Shown here piece by piece: positions 1-13,570 of a stretch of DNA of 64,000 nucleotides. Position 1 is the stretch's first letter; every line of letters starts with the position of its first letter. The notes under the pieces are model-generated. The model was not told the origin of the DNA. It made no database searches and saw only the letters and a list, made by a program, of their open reading frames with translations. This DNA is from Phallus indusiatus (lineage: Eukaryota > Basidiomycota > Agaricomycetes > Phallales > Phallaceae): contig JAQFWX010000023.1 in assembly GCA_027605045.1 (NCBI GenBank), positions 496,001 through 560,000 of the forward strand. The letters run 5' to 3'. Both the position numbers and the translations under genes were made by a program.

Positions 1-3000
1 TTGGACGGGATCATCTGGATTTAAGGGACGTTAATAAAATACTCTGCAACCACTCTAGGACAAAATAGATAATCTGGTGATCAATTAAAGAAGGAAAACA
101 CCATTGACATAGGGGCCATCTGTAAATATATACGTGAAAAAAATGATCGCAATATGATTGTAACTCATCATTTCACCTACAGAGTGGTGAAATTATGGTG
201 AAGTTATGGTCAAATCAAATTACAAACGTCAAAATTCAAGACTTGAACATTGAGTTTCAGACTTCGAACCTTGAGCTTAAAGCTTGGGCACCTGCGAAGC
301 CAGGCACTATAGATAAGCAAATGAAAGGCCTAAAGTCAGAAGTCAGTACTAGATCAAAAACTGCTCTTCCAAGCTGCTGCCGAGTTCAAAAATGCCAAAC
401 TTCATGAAGTAAACTGACGTACTTGCCTTGTGGACTTCAACAGGGCGTTCAATCACATGGTCATTCGCCGATGTAAGGCAAATGCAGTTTTATTCTCCGA
501 CCGGCTTTGGCTTATGGCCGAGCCGCGACTTGATGCCCAAAATCAACCCAAAATTTCAAATTTCATGATTCCGCTTACTCTTCAGGGAAACGTTTTGTAT
601 TTGAGGACTTTATTGCAACACATATACAATTTCTTAATGAACTTTTATTGATTCTAATTTCCAGGTGGATAATTTTGATACTCCTGGCATTTCCGTATTC
701 GTTATCAAGGTTCAGGATCTTGTCGCAACTGCTGTTTGAAAAAGACCAAATAAGCCGGTCTGAACCGGCTTATCTTTGTAAAGATCCTCAAATCGGGAAT
801 ATTGCTGGTCCGACCATCTCGTAAGTCTCAGACGTCTGGGTCCTTGCTTTAATGCTGTTCAGACTGACACGGACCGGGCGGCCCACTCACAATATGCGAA
901 TTTGTTATTATGCGGGTAAAAAAAAATGATTATCCAATCGTGAGGTTGCGTGAATCAGCTTTTGGTATGAGATATACTAATCCACTAAAAGCTGGGGCTG
1001 AATGGGATCGTGGCGTATATGATACGATTCAATCTGGTATAGTCAATCGCAGCTCAGGTACTGTACTAAATTTCGGTATCTACTCTCTATATGATTTACG
1101 GTTTTTATTTGATTTACATAGCGCTGGAGCATAGACCCAGCGATCGCTTTTCCAATGGTATACCATCGTGGGGTATTCACTGATATGACACAAGTTGGCG
1201 AAAAAGGCTCAAGCTCGAATCGACTTTGATTTTAAGAAATGTACGCTATTTTCGACTTTGGTTCTGAGATCGTGGAAGCTGTCCTTTCAACCATGGTTCC
1301 ATCACACTCTTATCTGACGGACGGGGGTTATCTTCCACTTGTTGGGGCTTACCTGATGGGAAGCATTTATATAATTGAACGGCGGATAAGTCGATTTTTC
1401 TGTCACCGTCACTGATAGGTTATTTGGGTAATGACAACGTAGAGAAAAAAACGGACTAAAATAACTGCGACGACCGTGGAAATTGAAAGCTGGAATTTGG
1501 AACAATCGCGATGTCATTGGGAATAAACAATCAACACTCATCATTTATCAGGATATTGTTTCACGTGCTCTATCACTGACGGTCGCATAAGCACACATTT
1601 GATGCTCCAGCGTGTAAGCATGTGCGGTGACGCGGTGACGTCCGGACAATGCCGTAAACGTATAAACGTTTGGATAGGATAGGAACATCATACGCGCCGA
1701 CCCCTTTCATTGAACAGCTTGTCTCCGTATCTGTCATCCTACATGTCCAAAGTCCCGACAATCGTCGGGAAATACGTCTTGAATTCACTTTCGCTGGGAA
1801 GACTGTCTCTAGTCTGTTTGTCGCAGTGTATGCCATCAACAAAAGAGCAGTTTGAACAAATTGTTATTTCCACGGTGGTCACTCCAATTAGCTATAGGAG
1901 GATTTAATAGAAGAGAGCGGAGAAGAGATCAAGGCTTATTTTTCGTTTTGGAATAGTCATTTCGAAGACTTCTCTCCGGAATTTATAACTAACAACTTCT
2001 AGTGGCAACTGAAGCATTGCCTCATCATGTAAAACAAGGTGCCCTCCTCCGTATTCTCAAGACGGATTGGAGGAATTACCATAGAACCGACGAGAGCCAC
2101 GATCTTCGTCTGCTGTAAACCAAAGGATGCTAAACGTAGGTAAAGACTAAAACGGTCAAACGACGGCGGAAGAGTCGATAGGGTAATATGACTAGTCATT
2201 ACAAAGTTTTTCCGGAATTTTTTTTTGATGATACAATAGTGCCAATAAAAGTCATGTTCTTTGATTAACTCTCAAAGACTAGAACTCCTCGCAGCTGAAA
2301 CAAATCGTAAGTCCGTCTTGTGTTATGGGTGATCACCAGACTCAGTCTGATTGTCGGGTAAAGAAAGAGAAGTTCTAGTCCGTATGTGGGGCTAAAACCA
2401 ATTCAAAGTTAGGTGCATAGTATGAGTTCCAAATATTTAAATTCGCTGCAGTTTCACAAAGACAAACTGCTTGAATGAAAAGCAGACAGGAAAGGCTTCT
2501 TCCGCCAACCCACTGGGACAACTACATTTTTACGAGCGGAACAATGGCAAGGAACGCCCTTAAAGACACGGCAGTACTGGGAAAGCGGCGGACAATGTAC
2601 TTTGCCAGCTGCAGTGCTATGTTTAGCACTTGATTTTTGCCACAATTTCCAAATTGGGAAAACAACCGGGATTGCTCAATTCCGAATTCTTATGGAAAGA
2701 TTTGCGTATTTCGGAAACATCAGGTTCAATAGCTTTTCAGAATCAGACTAAGCCGGTTCCATCTCCGGTGACATTTCAATGAGCGGTAGGTGCATTGAGC
2801 TACCGCATACAAATTTAGTATTGCAGTTAAGGTGTTTAAATCGCTTTTTCCAAGCATCTTTCTATATATAGATAGTGAACTGAGGTGCGTTTCACGGAGG
2901 AACAGGGATTAATACGGCGACATCAAAGTGTTATGGGGAATTCACATTCCCCGCGGGGAGTAATATAATTGACCGCAAGATGGCCTTGTAATCGTCAGGA

Positions 3001-6000
3001 TTAAGTTGTTACTAGCTTATGAGTTATATGACAAGCCGTTCGGCCTCTTTCTTTTGAATGAAACCAAGACCGCAGTGTACCGGTTTTAGGAAGGAATTCC
3101 ATAAAGCAGTTCCAAGACCTAAACGAGATCTTGTCTGTCAGGTTTCCCACTTTCTGGTCTTATATTTATTAGGGCAAATAAGTTATCGCTTGTCAATGTC
3201 CTTCATCTTTTGCAATGTTTGTTGCAACCAGTTCAAGCTCAATGTCTGATATAAATACTTAGCCTAGTACGCACATCTTTTGACCGCGGCGAAAATTGGA
3301 CTGGATCGGGGAATCGGAATTTCCAGACTTCCTATATTTTTTTCTACCACATGCGCTACTCGATTCAAAGATTGATTCAGTTCGGCGTCGGATACAAAAA
3401 GAGGACAGCAATTAATAAAACGTTGACATATCAAGGCAATCTTGGGCCAGTAGTTCCGGGTTGTGGAATCATGAATGGCTTTGAAAGGAAAACAATGACG
3501 AGGTGTACAAAGGTAGGCTGGACGGTAGAAGATAAGTTGACTTATCAATTCAAGAAAACGTGGTCTTAACATAAGCCACCCGCCACCCCCAAGATGGATT
3601 CCTGCCCGTGGGGTACAGGATCTTTTATGGGACCGGTCTGGCCTCTTGGAAATTATCATTATCAAAAACAAGCCGTAACCGCGTTATCTGGAGGTTGTAA
3701 CAGGTCGATACGTAGCCCTTGGTTATCATGCAACAAGTGTCATTCAATTAATAACGTCAATGACCATCCTGTTGAATGAAGTTTTTTAGGGCCGTGGACC
3801 ACAGTGGACACAGTGGACATTGACGTACCCAATGACTCGCATCCATCACTCAAAGCAGTAGCCGTAGTTGAGGCCGCGCGTTGAATCTAACACAGCTTGG
3901 ACCATTACGGACTTCACAGAATGGAATTGGGACAGCTATGCGCGGTAGTTGGATATCCTAGGTTTTGTAGGTTATCTGAGCGAAATCCACACTCGGCAGG
4001 GATCAAAGACTGCAAGGATATGGGCAGCCCCTCAGGCTGAGGTGCCATGAGTAAGGATTGGTACGCCCATCTGGGCTCTAGGGCTCTCAGCCTCGCATTA
4101 CAATCTGCGCCAAGTTCATTAGAGTCCAAAGCCCACTGCAGTAAAATTTTCTATTACTTACGTTCTCATTCCGCTGACCAACTTAAATGAGCACCGGTCG
4201 TTCTACAAATTTCGGAGCTACACATTGCAGAAGCTAACAAGAAAGCCAAAGGTGGGTCGCCTGGCGCTTGTATTTGTGACATAATAACGGTCACAGTCAC
4301 AGTCGCACTTTTGTTGTGGCACTGAGGGCCGCCTGCACAGCGGGATCCTATCGTCGACATTGGGTTATACACACGATATCAAGAATGAAGTGAGTTGTCC
4401 GCATGATCCCATTTTAATTTTATTAATTGTCCGATGGTTCATAAGATCTCGCTACACTGTCTCCGAGAGACAGAAAAACGAAGATATGTGCAGGGCTGTG
4501 TTCCTGCACCGGATCTTTAATATTTAAATGAAATCAGCCCCAGGAGCACTTTGCCCCACATCGCCTTTGTGGACTTATCTTCATATTGCGTTGAGTAGGA
4601 CAAAGGGTCCCAGCAAGTGCTCATACCCTCGAACTGAATAAGTGCAGGGCACCTAGCACTGGGTACTGAGCAGCTAAGCTCATACAATGATGTTTCAATT
4701 AGTTGAAACCGCTAAGATATGGCCGTGAACAAACTTGGGAGGTAAATCATTGTGAGCCTGGCGCACAAATAGTCTTACGCTACCTACCTTTGACAGCTAT
4801 TTCAAGACGTAGAATTTTAGGTATATGAATGAAGTAATAGCTTCAAACGGATGGCAGATACATTACATTATAGGTTGGGTCGTTTTTTTTAAAAAACAAC
4901 AAAGGCTCTGGGTACTAGGTTATGTGGGACTTTTTTCGCTTGAAGCTTTTGCGTCATACTCACCTTGAGCTTGCTGCAGTCTCCTAGCCCTCAGAAGCTC
5001 CCATACACTCCAAGGAAGTCTTTCCAACTGACGTATCAGTGGGCCTAGAACTGCCGTTGACGACGGATAAAGCATTTATACCACTTTTCTTCCAAAAATC
5101 CTACGACACTATCAGAACCTTCGCGAAGTAAGGGGCCCTTACGATAACTAAAGTATTAAAGTCTTGCTAATATTAAATGCTTTCAACGACCATCAAGTGA
5201 GGTCTGAAATTTTTTCTTGCCATGGATCCTGATTTACAAAACTTACATCAACTACTGGGAGGCTATCACATTGTTGACTGAAATTTTCAACTGCGCAATC
5301 TCCTTCCATGTGTAAGTAAACTGAGATGCCGTACACGTGTTTTATGGTTCTGGAATTAGCAACGTACTAGTTGAACCAAATCCATTCCAAATTTTGACAA
5401 TTAAGCAATACCCCTTTGATCCTAACTTTGAAATTCTCCAACCATTTCAGATAAAGCAAATGTGGCACAGACTTGAACATATTTATCCATCCTTCATTGC
5501 AACAATTGATAAAGTCTTATCCGTGATTAGCAGGTACGTACTACTTCATCTCCTTGATTCTGATTTGTCAATCCCTCAACGGTATTACTAGGCCAGGTGA
5601 TCCATGAAATCCGGTCATTGTAAAATTAACTTCTAGTCTCGTCTCGTCTTTGTAGAAAAAATGTTTCTCATCAAAGACCATGATGTGACGATTAAGGGTC
5701 CTTAAAAAAGACATCTGTTCCCGCGAACAGCGAAGTGAGGGAGTCTCGAGATCCTGAGTGGTCACATGCTTAGAAACCTCTACCACAACTTTTCCTTGTG
5801 ATCAGGTAGGACTTCACACTTCAATGAACTCATTACCCGAATCAGCAACGTTTAACTGGAAAGAAACTCCCAATACAGAGACAAAAAGACCCTGCACAAT
5901 GTCCTTTATGTAATTGGCGAGGTTTTTCCCCTTGTTTTATCCTTTTTATTTCCTCACTCTCACTCTCACAAATAATCACAATGTGTGAGGTTTAGAAATT

Positions 6001-9000
6001 CAACATCTTGTAAATGTCGTTTTGAAACGATGATTTCTTTATAAAGCTAAGGCCAGTTTTTCTTCTCAATCTTTTACATGCAAAGAATGCCATTGGCTGA
6101 TATTCACGATCCAAAAAAAAGGTCCGCCTCCGAGAAATCCGCAATGTACAGATTAGGCTACTGATACCTCATAAGCCCTTTGATAACTCCCAATAATCAC
6201 ATGCTTCGGGTCCGGCCGCAGAGTCTGTCAGATAAGAACCGCACAGGACGCGTCATCAAATTTTTGAATCAAGGCCTTAACTCCAAAAATGCGTATCACC
6301 CCAAATGCGGAGATATCAGTCAACTTATAGGACGCTACTGAGAGATCAGGCAAGGTGACTTCAGAATTCCGACAACAAGTACAAGAATATTAATAGTAAA
6401 CCCAAGCCCATCCTTGCGCCGACTCCGAGTCGGTTCTGAGTGGGCACGTTGAACCTTTTTTCATTATATTCGTGACAAATGGTCAGACCCTTACCGATGC
6501 TCACGATTTGTGCACGGATAACTGTTCTGGCTTGCTAAAATATCAACATGACTGAGTCGAGTCATCACCTGATGAGGGCCGCCAGACTTTGTAATAGTAT
6601 TACCGCCTGTCCTGTACATAATTACAATCAGCCCAACAGCCCAACTTTACCACCGCCGGTAAATTCATATTACGATGTGGGGGAGTGGGCAATGAAATCA
6701 ACCATCAAGGTACATTAAATAATTTGCATCCACAGGGCCGGGCTGAGATCAACGCGCTCAAGCTTCATCCAACAATACGACAGCACGCCACAACGATGTG
6801 TCACTGCGACCTCCATATGTTTTTGGTGGCAAGTCCAGCCCTGAATTTTTCATCACAGGATTATGTTTCGTGAACATCACTTTGATTATATTCGAAAAGA
6901 AGTTAAATTACACTCGTTCCTAAATGGGGGGGTTGAGCTGTTTAGTTATCTTTTCTATGATCAATGATGGTTGCCGCGATTTCCCAACGATGATGGAGCG
7001 ATGCTTCGAAATCCAACCGTTGACTCAGATACTGCATAATAGGTGCAGGCACTGCTACTTTCAACCTTGTTTATTCGTTATTAGCGCAGCAAGGTTTCCT
7101 GATTTCAAATTATCACTTCATTAAAGCAATCACTCTTACCCGAGTTTTGTTTAATCATCTACGACAATTCAGCGAGTCGCACAAATAAACAAACACACGA
7201 TGTCGATCTTTTTGATGTTGATGTACTACTCCGTACACAAGTAGTGAGTACCGGGGAAATAAATTGCCCTCATCATCATATTGAAAAAGAAGACGTTCAG
7301 TTGGGGGTTCGGATTTCCGTATTGATATGGCTGATAGAATTCTCCTAATGTCCATTAAGAAGTTAACACCCTAGATACTGTTACTGTTGCTACGTTGTGG
7401 AATAAACTACAGTACCATGGGGTGATAAATTTAACCTCGTACGTTTCTGATGAAGACAACCTGGTTCCAGATCCGATACCGGGAGTAAAGCGGAAACTTG
7501 AATTGTCCAGCCTGGTTTTTAGTCTTAAGGCAAAAACACTCTCAAATTCAATCGGTTGCACAATGATCAAGCTTTACTTTATGTTGCTAATTATACCGGA
7601 CCGGTCTCCCCACTGACAAGCCTATTGTATTTTTGACTGTGAGACTGAACAATAGGATTGAGTGTGTAACACACTATAAAACACCAACTTATATTTATTC
7701 AATTCATTAAACCAGCCTTTAACCTTTCCGGTGCCTATTCTTATCCTACTAGCAAGGACAATTCGTAGGGCACCTAAAATCCGAACTGCGGTTTTGACGC
7801 ATGTTCAAGCTCCCAGGATCTCATGACACTAAGTCTAGTGCGCGCACTGTATTACCACAATATAAGCGACATCACTATGAACAGTGCCTTCCACATTGCT
7901 GGGAAAAGAGCCTACATAATGGCACTTTGCCATTTGAATCACAAAATAATTGACTTACGAAACACACTTAAATCAACTCCTGGTTTAGAAATTTTAATCC
8001 GGTTTCTAAGGAACATCTATCCTAATACGGACTTCGTCGATTCCGTAGATAGACGCATCCGGGGCTCCACGCAAATTGCAAACTCAGTAATGGAGGGAAT
8101 TATTTCGGGAGGATAGATAGCGGTGCCAGCTCGTGAGCGGACCCAGAGTGACTAAAGTGAGTACCTATTACAAATGGGTATCACTATTTGATACAAATCT
8201 CGAATTTTAAGTAATACCGACCATAGCTCTTGTAGTTGGGATTGTTGCATTATCAGTATCAAGTCGCTGTTGAAGTTATCAGTCAAGATCAGCATGTTCA
8301 GTTATCTTTTTCAGTTATCTGTTATTTGGAATTGAGGACTCAACAGCGTTAACTAATGCATCTCACTTAACGTTGACACGGTAATCATTTTTCATCTTCA
8401 TTTTAAGTAACGAGACGCGACGGCAGTTTTTCAACTCGGACATTCATGAACCGTACCGGCGCAATATAAGTCCGGAAACTGCTAGTAGACCTCACCTCAC
8501 TTCAAGAAGCTCAAGGAACTGTATTATACGACGTCATTTACAAGTGATTCCCTCTCATCGTGTTATGAAACGTTGAGCGGGCTCTCATACAAGAAGTTTT
8601 ACGCCTTGGTTCATTAGACTCATCAGCGCCGTAAAACTACTGATTATAAATATACCTATTAGGTCTTAGAAAGAAAGAAAAAAAAGAACGCATCATACAA
8701 TCAATTTTCTTAGAAAATTTCTAGCCAGGGATGCTGATGAAATTAGAGGTTAGACAACTCTGGGCGGCGATGTGAATTTTTCGGGCCAACATCTACTGTA
8801 CCTTGGGGGTGTCGGCAGAGCTTGTGATCAGTTTCAAAATAAACTTCCTGACAATAACATCCGCATACCTAAAAAAAACTTGACATATCGTTGTGGAAAG
8901 AAGCTATTCTCGCTCGCGCTTGAAGTCAAGCCAACTAACGGTAAGCGCATTAGAGTTTAGGCTGCGGTGGGCAAAAAAGCATCATCATATACGTCCTGGC

Positions 9001-12000
9001 TTGAAGTTTGAGAATTTTCCTTTTTCGCGTAGTATAAATTGAATGCCTACAAGTTATATAATCTCTCGTTTGAACGCATGAGCACAGGATTACTGTACTT
9101 ATCTCCTTTTACCACTAAAAATACGCGAAGAGCTCACCCAGCTTTGTTTAGGTTATGAGGACGGACAAGGTCCCTTAAAAGATAGAGCTACTCACTGATT
9201 TTTTTTAAAACAGCCAAATAACTTACGTTTGATCCTTCCGAGTTTGAAAAGACAAGCAGCGGCTCGGAAATTTCTGGAAACGCCCCACGCCCAAAATTTG
9301 ATTATCTGGTGAACGTTCATGGCAATACAGCTGCAGAAATGCAGGCATAAAAAAAGGGCTCGGAGGCTGTCATCATGTCATATAACGTACACCTAAATAA
9401 AGAAGGGAAAAGGAACATGACAATTTATAAAAAAAGCTTTCCGGATAGTGATCCGTTTTAACATGGTAACCAGGTTTCACAAATCAATCATAACCGAGAC
9501 CAGCTATTGAAAGATAACTTCAAAAGTATGAAGATCGAGATGAGTGCTGGATGCTAGCAGTTCATACGTCGATATGTGAAGCAGGGGTACAAGATGTCAA
9601 CAAGCCTGAGACTAAGCCGGGTATTTCCGTAATTAAGCGTTGTATTATTACCCGTGGGGTTCTCATCCTGAGTGGCTTTGGGGTGATTCGTCCAATAGGG
9701 AGAGTGCAGATATTGTTCCCCGTTTGACTCTGACACGTCGACGAGTGATATTCAGGAAATTGTGCCTATTTCTTTCCCGTGTCTTCAGGTATAGTACGCA
9801 CACACGGGTCTGACGTATGCGACGTATAATTATACACCCGTTTAGGTTTAGTATTATGCCTATTACTTACGAGCTATGATTTGTACTTGAATACAAACTT
9901 GGCCTTATCAACTCTGAGTTATTCACTATTGGTGTGCCCTTTACCCCGAGTCTACCCGTAATAGCATGACTGGTGGCTGTACGTTAACTCATTAAGTCCA
10001 TCCATAAAGAGGGTCAAGAAAAGCATCCTACGTCAGCAGATGGTCCCGATAATTGTTCCTGGAATGGAGACGAATCAACAACAAACTGATACGTGATACA
10101 TTTCAGCCCCGCATTTTTCGCGACTTGCGAGCCTGCTGAGACACTGATTGGTGATTTAAGTGGAGATGAAGCAAAGTGGGGTTGAACAATTGGGAGAAAA
10201 GGGCAATTCGGAACTCGGAAGATCAGAGAGGTCTAGGGTTGCTTGAACAACATCGGCGTAAACTGCGATCTATGAGCCTAGACTCTTGCTTAAAGGTGGG
10301 GTAAAGCTGTGATTTTAAGGTCTGGACTCGGAGGACAAACTGACACTGGCCAGTGGCACTAGTTGAAGAATAGCTTCTTGCACCGTATTTCGAGGGTGGT
10401 TGAGAGGTTATTCGGATAACCTTCTACAAGTTATACACTTAAAACTGGCTGATCTCTTTTGTTTTGCTTTTGGGTGCTAATCGTCCTTGTTCAACTTGAC
10501 TCCTAAGAGCTTTTTGGAATAAACGTGAACGGGTCTAGAACTTTTCAATATAGTGAGAACCAACGAACCCCAGATTTAATTAGGAGACAATTAAAACAAA
10601 CCCACGCTGTGCGACAAAATCAGACCAGGTCCGTCTACTAGTGCATGTGCACCGTGCACTGCAATGCCCATTCGCTGAACAAAAGCTTTCAAAAAAAGAG
10701 ACTTGTCACTTACGTAACACCGCAATCATTGGGCCGCGGGAGTATCGGCCGGCCATAATGCCCATAGCCAGCGTCAATTGGTTTTCCAAATAACATACGA
10801 CGACGCTTCCATCATCATGGAAGCTGATAATAGGAAGAAGTATTCAAAACCTTCAAACGTTCTTATACACACGACGAACGACGGGGTCAACGGACAACGG
10901 GCAATTCATCCGTATAACATTTTACGAAGACTCGCGGAATTGCTCCACTAGCCTGGCTAGCGCTGCCACTTCAAGCTTGATAGCTTGACTGATCGCTGAA
11001 ATATCCCTTCCGAGCATTCTCAATGTTCTTCCGAATAACGTACCGAACACGGGCGGGTAAAAAAATACAAATCAGCTTATCAGTATACCCTCTCCAAGTT
11101 CGAATTACATAGATAGACAGACGATATTTCCCATCGGAATCCGGATAAGGAGTCTTGATATTAATTTGGCTGGCATAATTTCCGGATGGAGTATGGAACG
11201 TATCCGTACTTGTGAGCGAAACTGGATCATTCCGAACAAACGTGCTTTAATGTGCCTCGAGCTTACGGTACAATAATACAGTCTGACGGATTTTCCTTTA
11301 ATTTCTTTGGCATCGTGCTTAGACATTGAGGCTTGGAGAACCCGGGCCGAATTCGAGTAAATAGACCTCGAGTCTCGTCTGCCTTCTTTCTCGCTCAGCA
11401 ATTGATGTCGATGATTGATCAGATCGCAATATCTTATGAATAGCGAGTAAACTTCGGAAGAATCCGTTCACTCCTTCCTTCATTATTTTCGACGTCCGGA
11501 ATGAGCGTTGAATTCACCGTGTTCAAAGTTAATAATTTGAGGTATGTAGTGGTGTAATCCTGGAGTTTTATCTCGGCACCAAATTTCTAATTACAGGGCG
11601 CGGATGCTACCATGGATCATATCCGCTTTGATGCATTTTGCAATTGCTTGACATAAATATCATGACCGTCCTTTGCGGTACTTATTAATCGTTCGTGAAA
11701 GTAAATCTGTTAAACTCTCGACAAATAGAGTAAGTTGGTGTAGTAAGCTTCGTACTGTGGAAATAAGCACAAGCGCGTTGAACCCAGTTTTTTTCTTCAC
11801 CTAACGTAATTCACGTTCATAAGACGACAATGAAAACTGAGCACCCCACAAATGTTCCCCCTTAAATCCCCTTATTCAACTCTCATGCTTTCTCCATGAC
11901 ACTTATCCCTTTTACTTATCTGACTTCCGAAGCGGGCAACAGAAGCCAAAGGGTTGCACAGCTTGAAAAAAGTCACAACATCACAAAGTCTAGAGTTCCC

Positions 12001-13570
12001 CCACCAACCCTGCATTAAAGAACTATCTATATTTATAGTTACTGGACAGGTGACGAAATTCAGTACTGATCAATGATTATACGTATCTCAGCGTATCTCC
12101 TGGTCGGACGTTTCGGACGTTTCGTCAACTCTCGTAAATATTTATGTAAAGAACCCAGGTCCTCAATACCGTACGCGCGTCTACAGCCCCAAACCGCTTC
12201 CCATCTTTTAAGAAATCTTTTTAATCATTTATACCTTAATTTTCCTTTATTAAACTGCGTACGGTATTTGAAAAAGACCGGATTGACATGACAAAACACA
12301 CCAGTGGAAGATGATATATGTGCCAAAAGTCTTGGAATAACTAAAAATAGAAATTAGGCGCCCATCGTCGTTCCTCTATCAGCGACGCAATCATCATCAA
12401 CAAATTCTGAGCGTCCCAATGAGCCAATAACATCCGATAAATCTTCTTCAAACAAGGTTTTTGCCCGTTGTTCTGACAGCTCTTGTTTTTTTTTGAATGG
12501 CTGCGCTGGAGGTTGGGGGATTTACAATCAAAACCTTCTTCTCAACTGTGAGCCATAAATCCTAAACGCCACAGGTACACAATTGCCACTGGCCACATTA
12601 ATACATCACCATGACCATCCCATCAATCGTGAATCGAAATCGGCAAACCTTGTAGTTTTGCCAGTGCCCATGTCTATGTGAAGATAGATCGTTACGTCTG
12701 GTACAACCGTGGCCATCATGAAAAAAAAACGACCATTCAAAAAAGCCTGTGTAGTTTACTATCAGGTAAGCGGAGAGATTAAATGTCAATTTTACCTACG
12801 AGATGAACCCGTTAACGACCTCTGTTCGGCGCCGTCTCGAAGCCTTGTCGCCTTGTCCGGAAATCCGGACCGCCAAATACAAGTAAAGAATTACCAACCA
12901 CCTATCGGCCTCCGCTGAAAACTCGAGTTATGTCTTTGTTTTAGTACTGTGATGGCTGTCTGGTCCTGGTCTAATTGAGCAGTCTCCTGGTGCACCATGT
13001 GTTATCATGTCCGGAGTCGCCATGTCATCTCAGCTCGTTACACACAGCCGGCAGCTCAACAGGCTGACATTCATCCTCGCCTCGCCGGCTCGCCTCATGT
13101 CCCCATATCCCCCCCAGACTCCATGCTAGTAACCAATCACGATCAATTCAAAAAGTGTATGTGTGTGGACTTATACGTATACAAATGATGAAATCCCGTT
13201 CCCCGGATTTATTCATTCACTGTTGCCATCATACCCCTTCACATCTCAATTAAAACTAAGTACATAACACCGGAAAAAAAATGAAAGTTTGAGAGCTGTG
13301 TACGCGTCGCGGGCCTGTGTGCGCCCATCAGATTTCAGTGCATCATGTCTGTTTGTGTTCATGCGTAGATCTTGACGTTCAATAAATGAGATGAGACTTC
13401 GACGTCACCGCTTATAATAGTACACGATCGCAGATTTCGTACGCGCGTAAATAAATACTATATAGCGACGCCTCGAAAATTTCTTCACGTGGAAGCTCTC
13501 GTAGTTCGGGTATCGAACAACACGACAAGTCTAATCTGTTCATACAACACATCGTGAAATAATTACGCGT
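1..13570. other. AT-rich gene desert, no supported gene
   Basis: About 13.6 kb in which I can support no gene. Open frames are short, overlap on both strands and show no family motif; the longest (about 135 codons, minus strand, 3264-3671) is what chance would give. I see no reverse transcriptase, integrase or transposase motif, no long terminal repeat and no tRNA. Islands with intron-like signals occur, the best at 5451-5591 (listed separately). Small direct repeats such as the doubled CAGTTATCT near 8298-8320 look incidental. The texture suits decayed intergenic or old transposon-derived DNA, but that is inference. Confidence 0.6.
5451..5591 (+). other. Exon-like island with consensus splice signals
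   Basis: A CTAAC branch-point-like motif at 5422-5426 is followed by a TTTCAG acceptor ending at 5450. An 83 nt open stretch (5451-5533, reading IKQMWHRLEHIYPSF and onwards) ends in CAG before a GTACGT donor. The next AG, at 5590-5591, would give a 58 nt intron, the usual size for this genome. The encoded peptide resembles no family I recognise and I cannot extend it into a full gene. It may be one exon of an unrecognised or decayed gene. Confidence 0.2.

Noticed and set aside
3264..3671. 135-codon minus-strand open frame
   Set aside because: No domain, overlapped by frames on the other strand; length compatible with chance in 64 kb.
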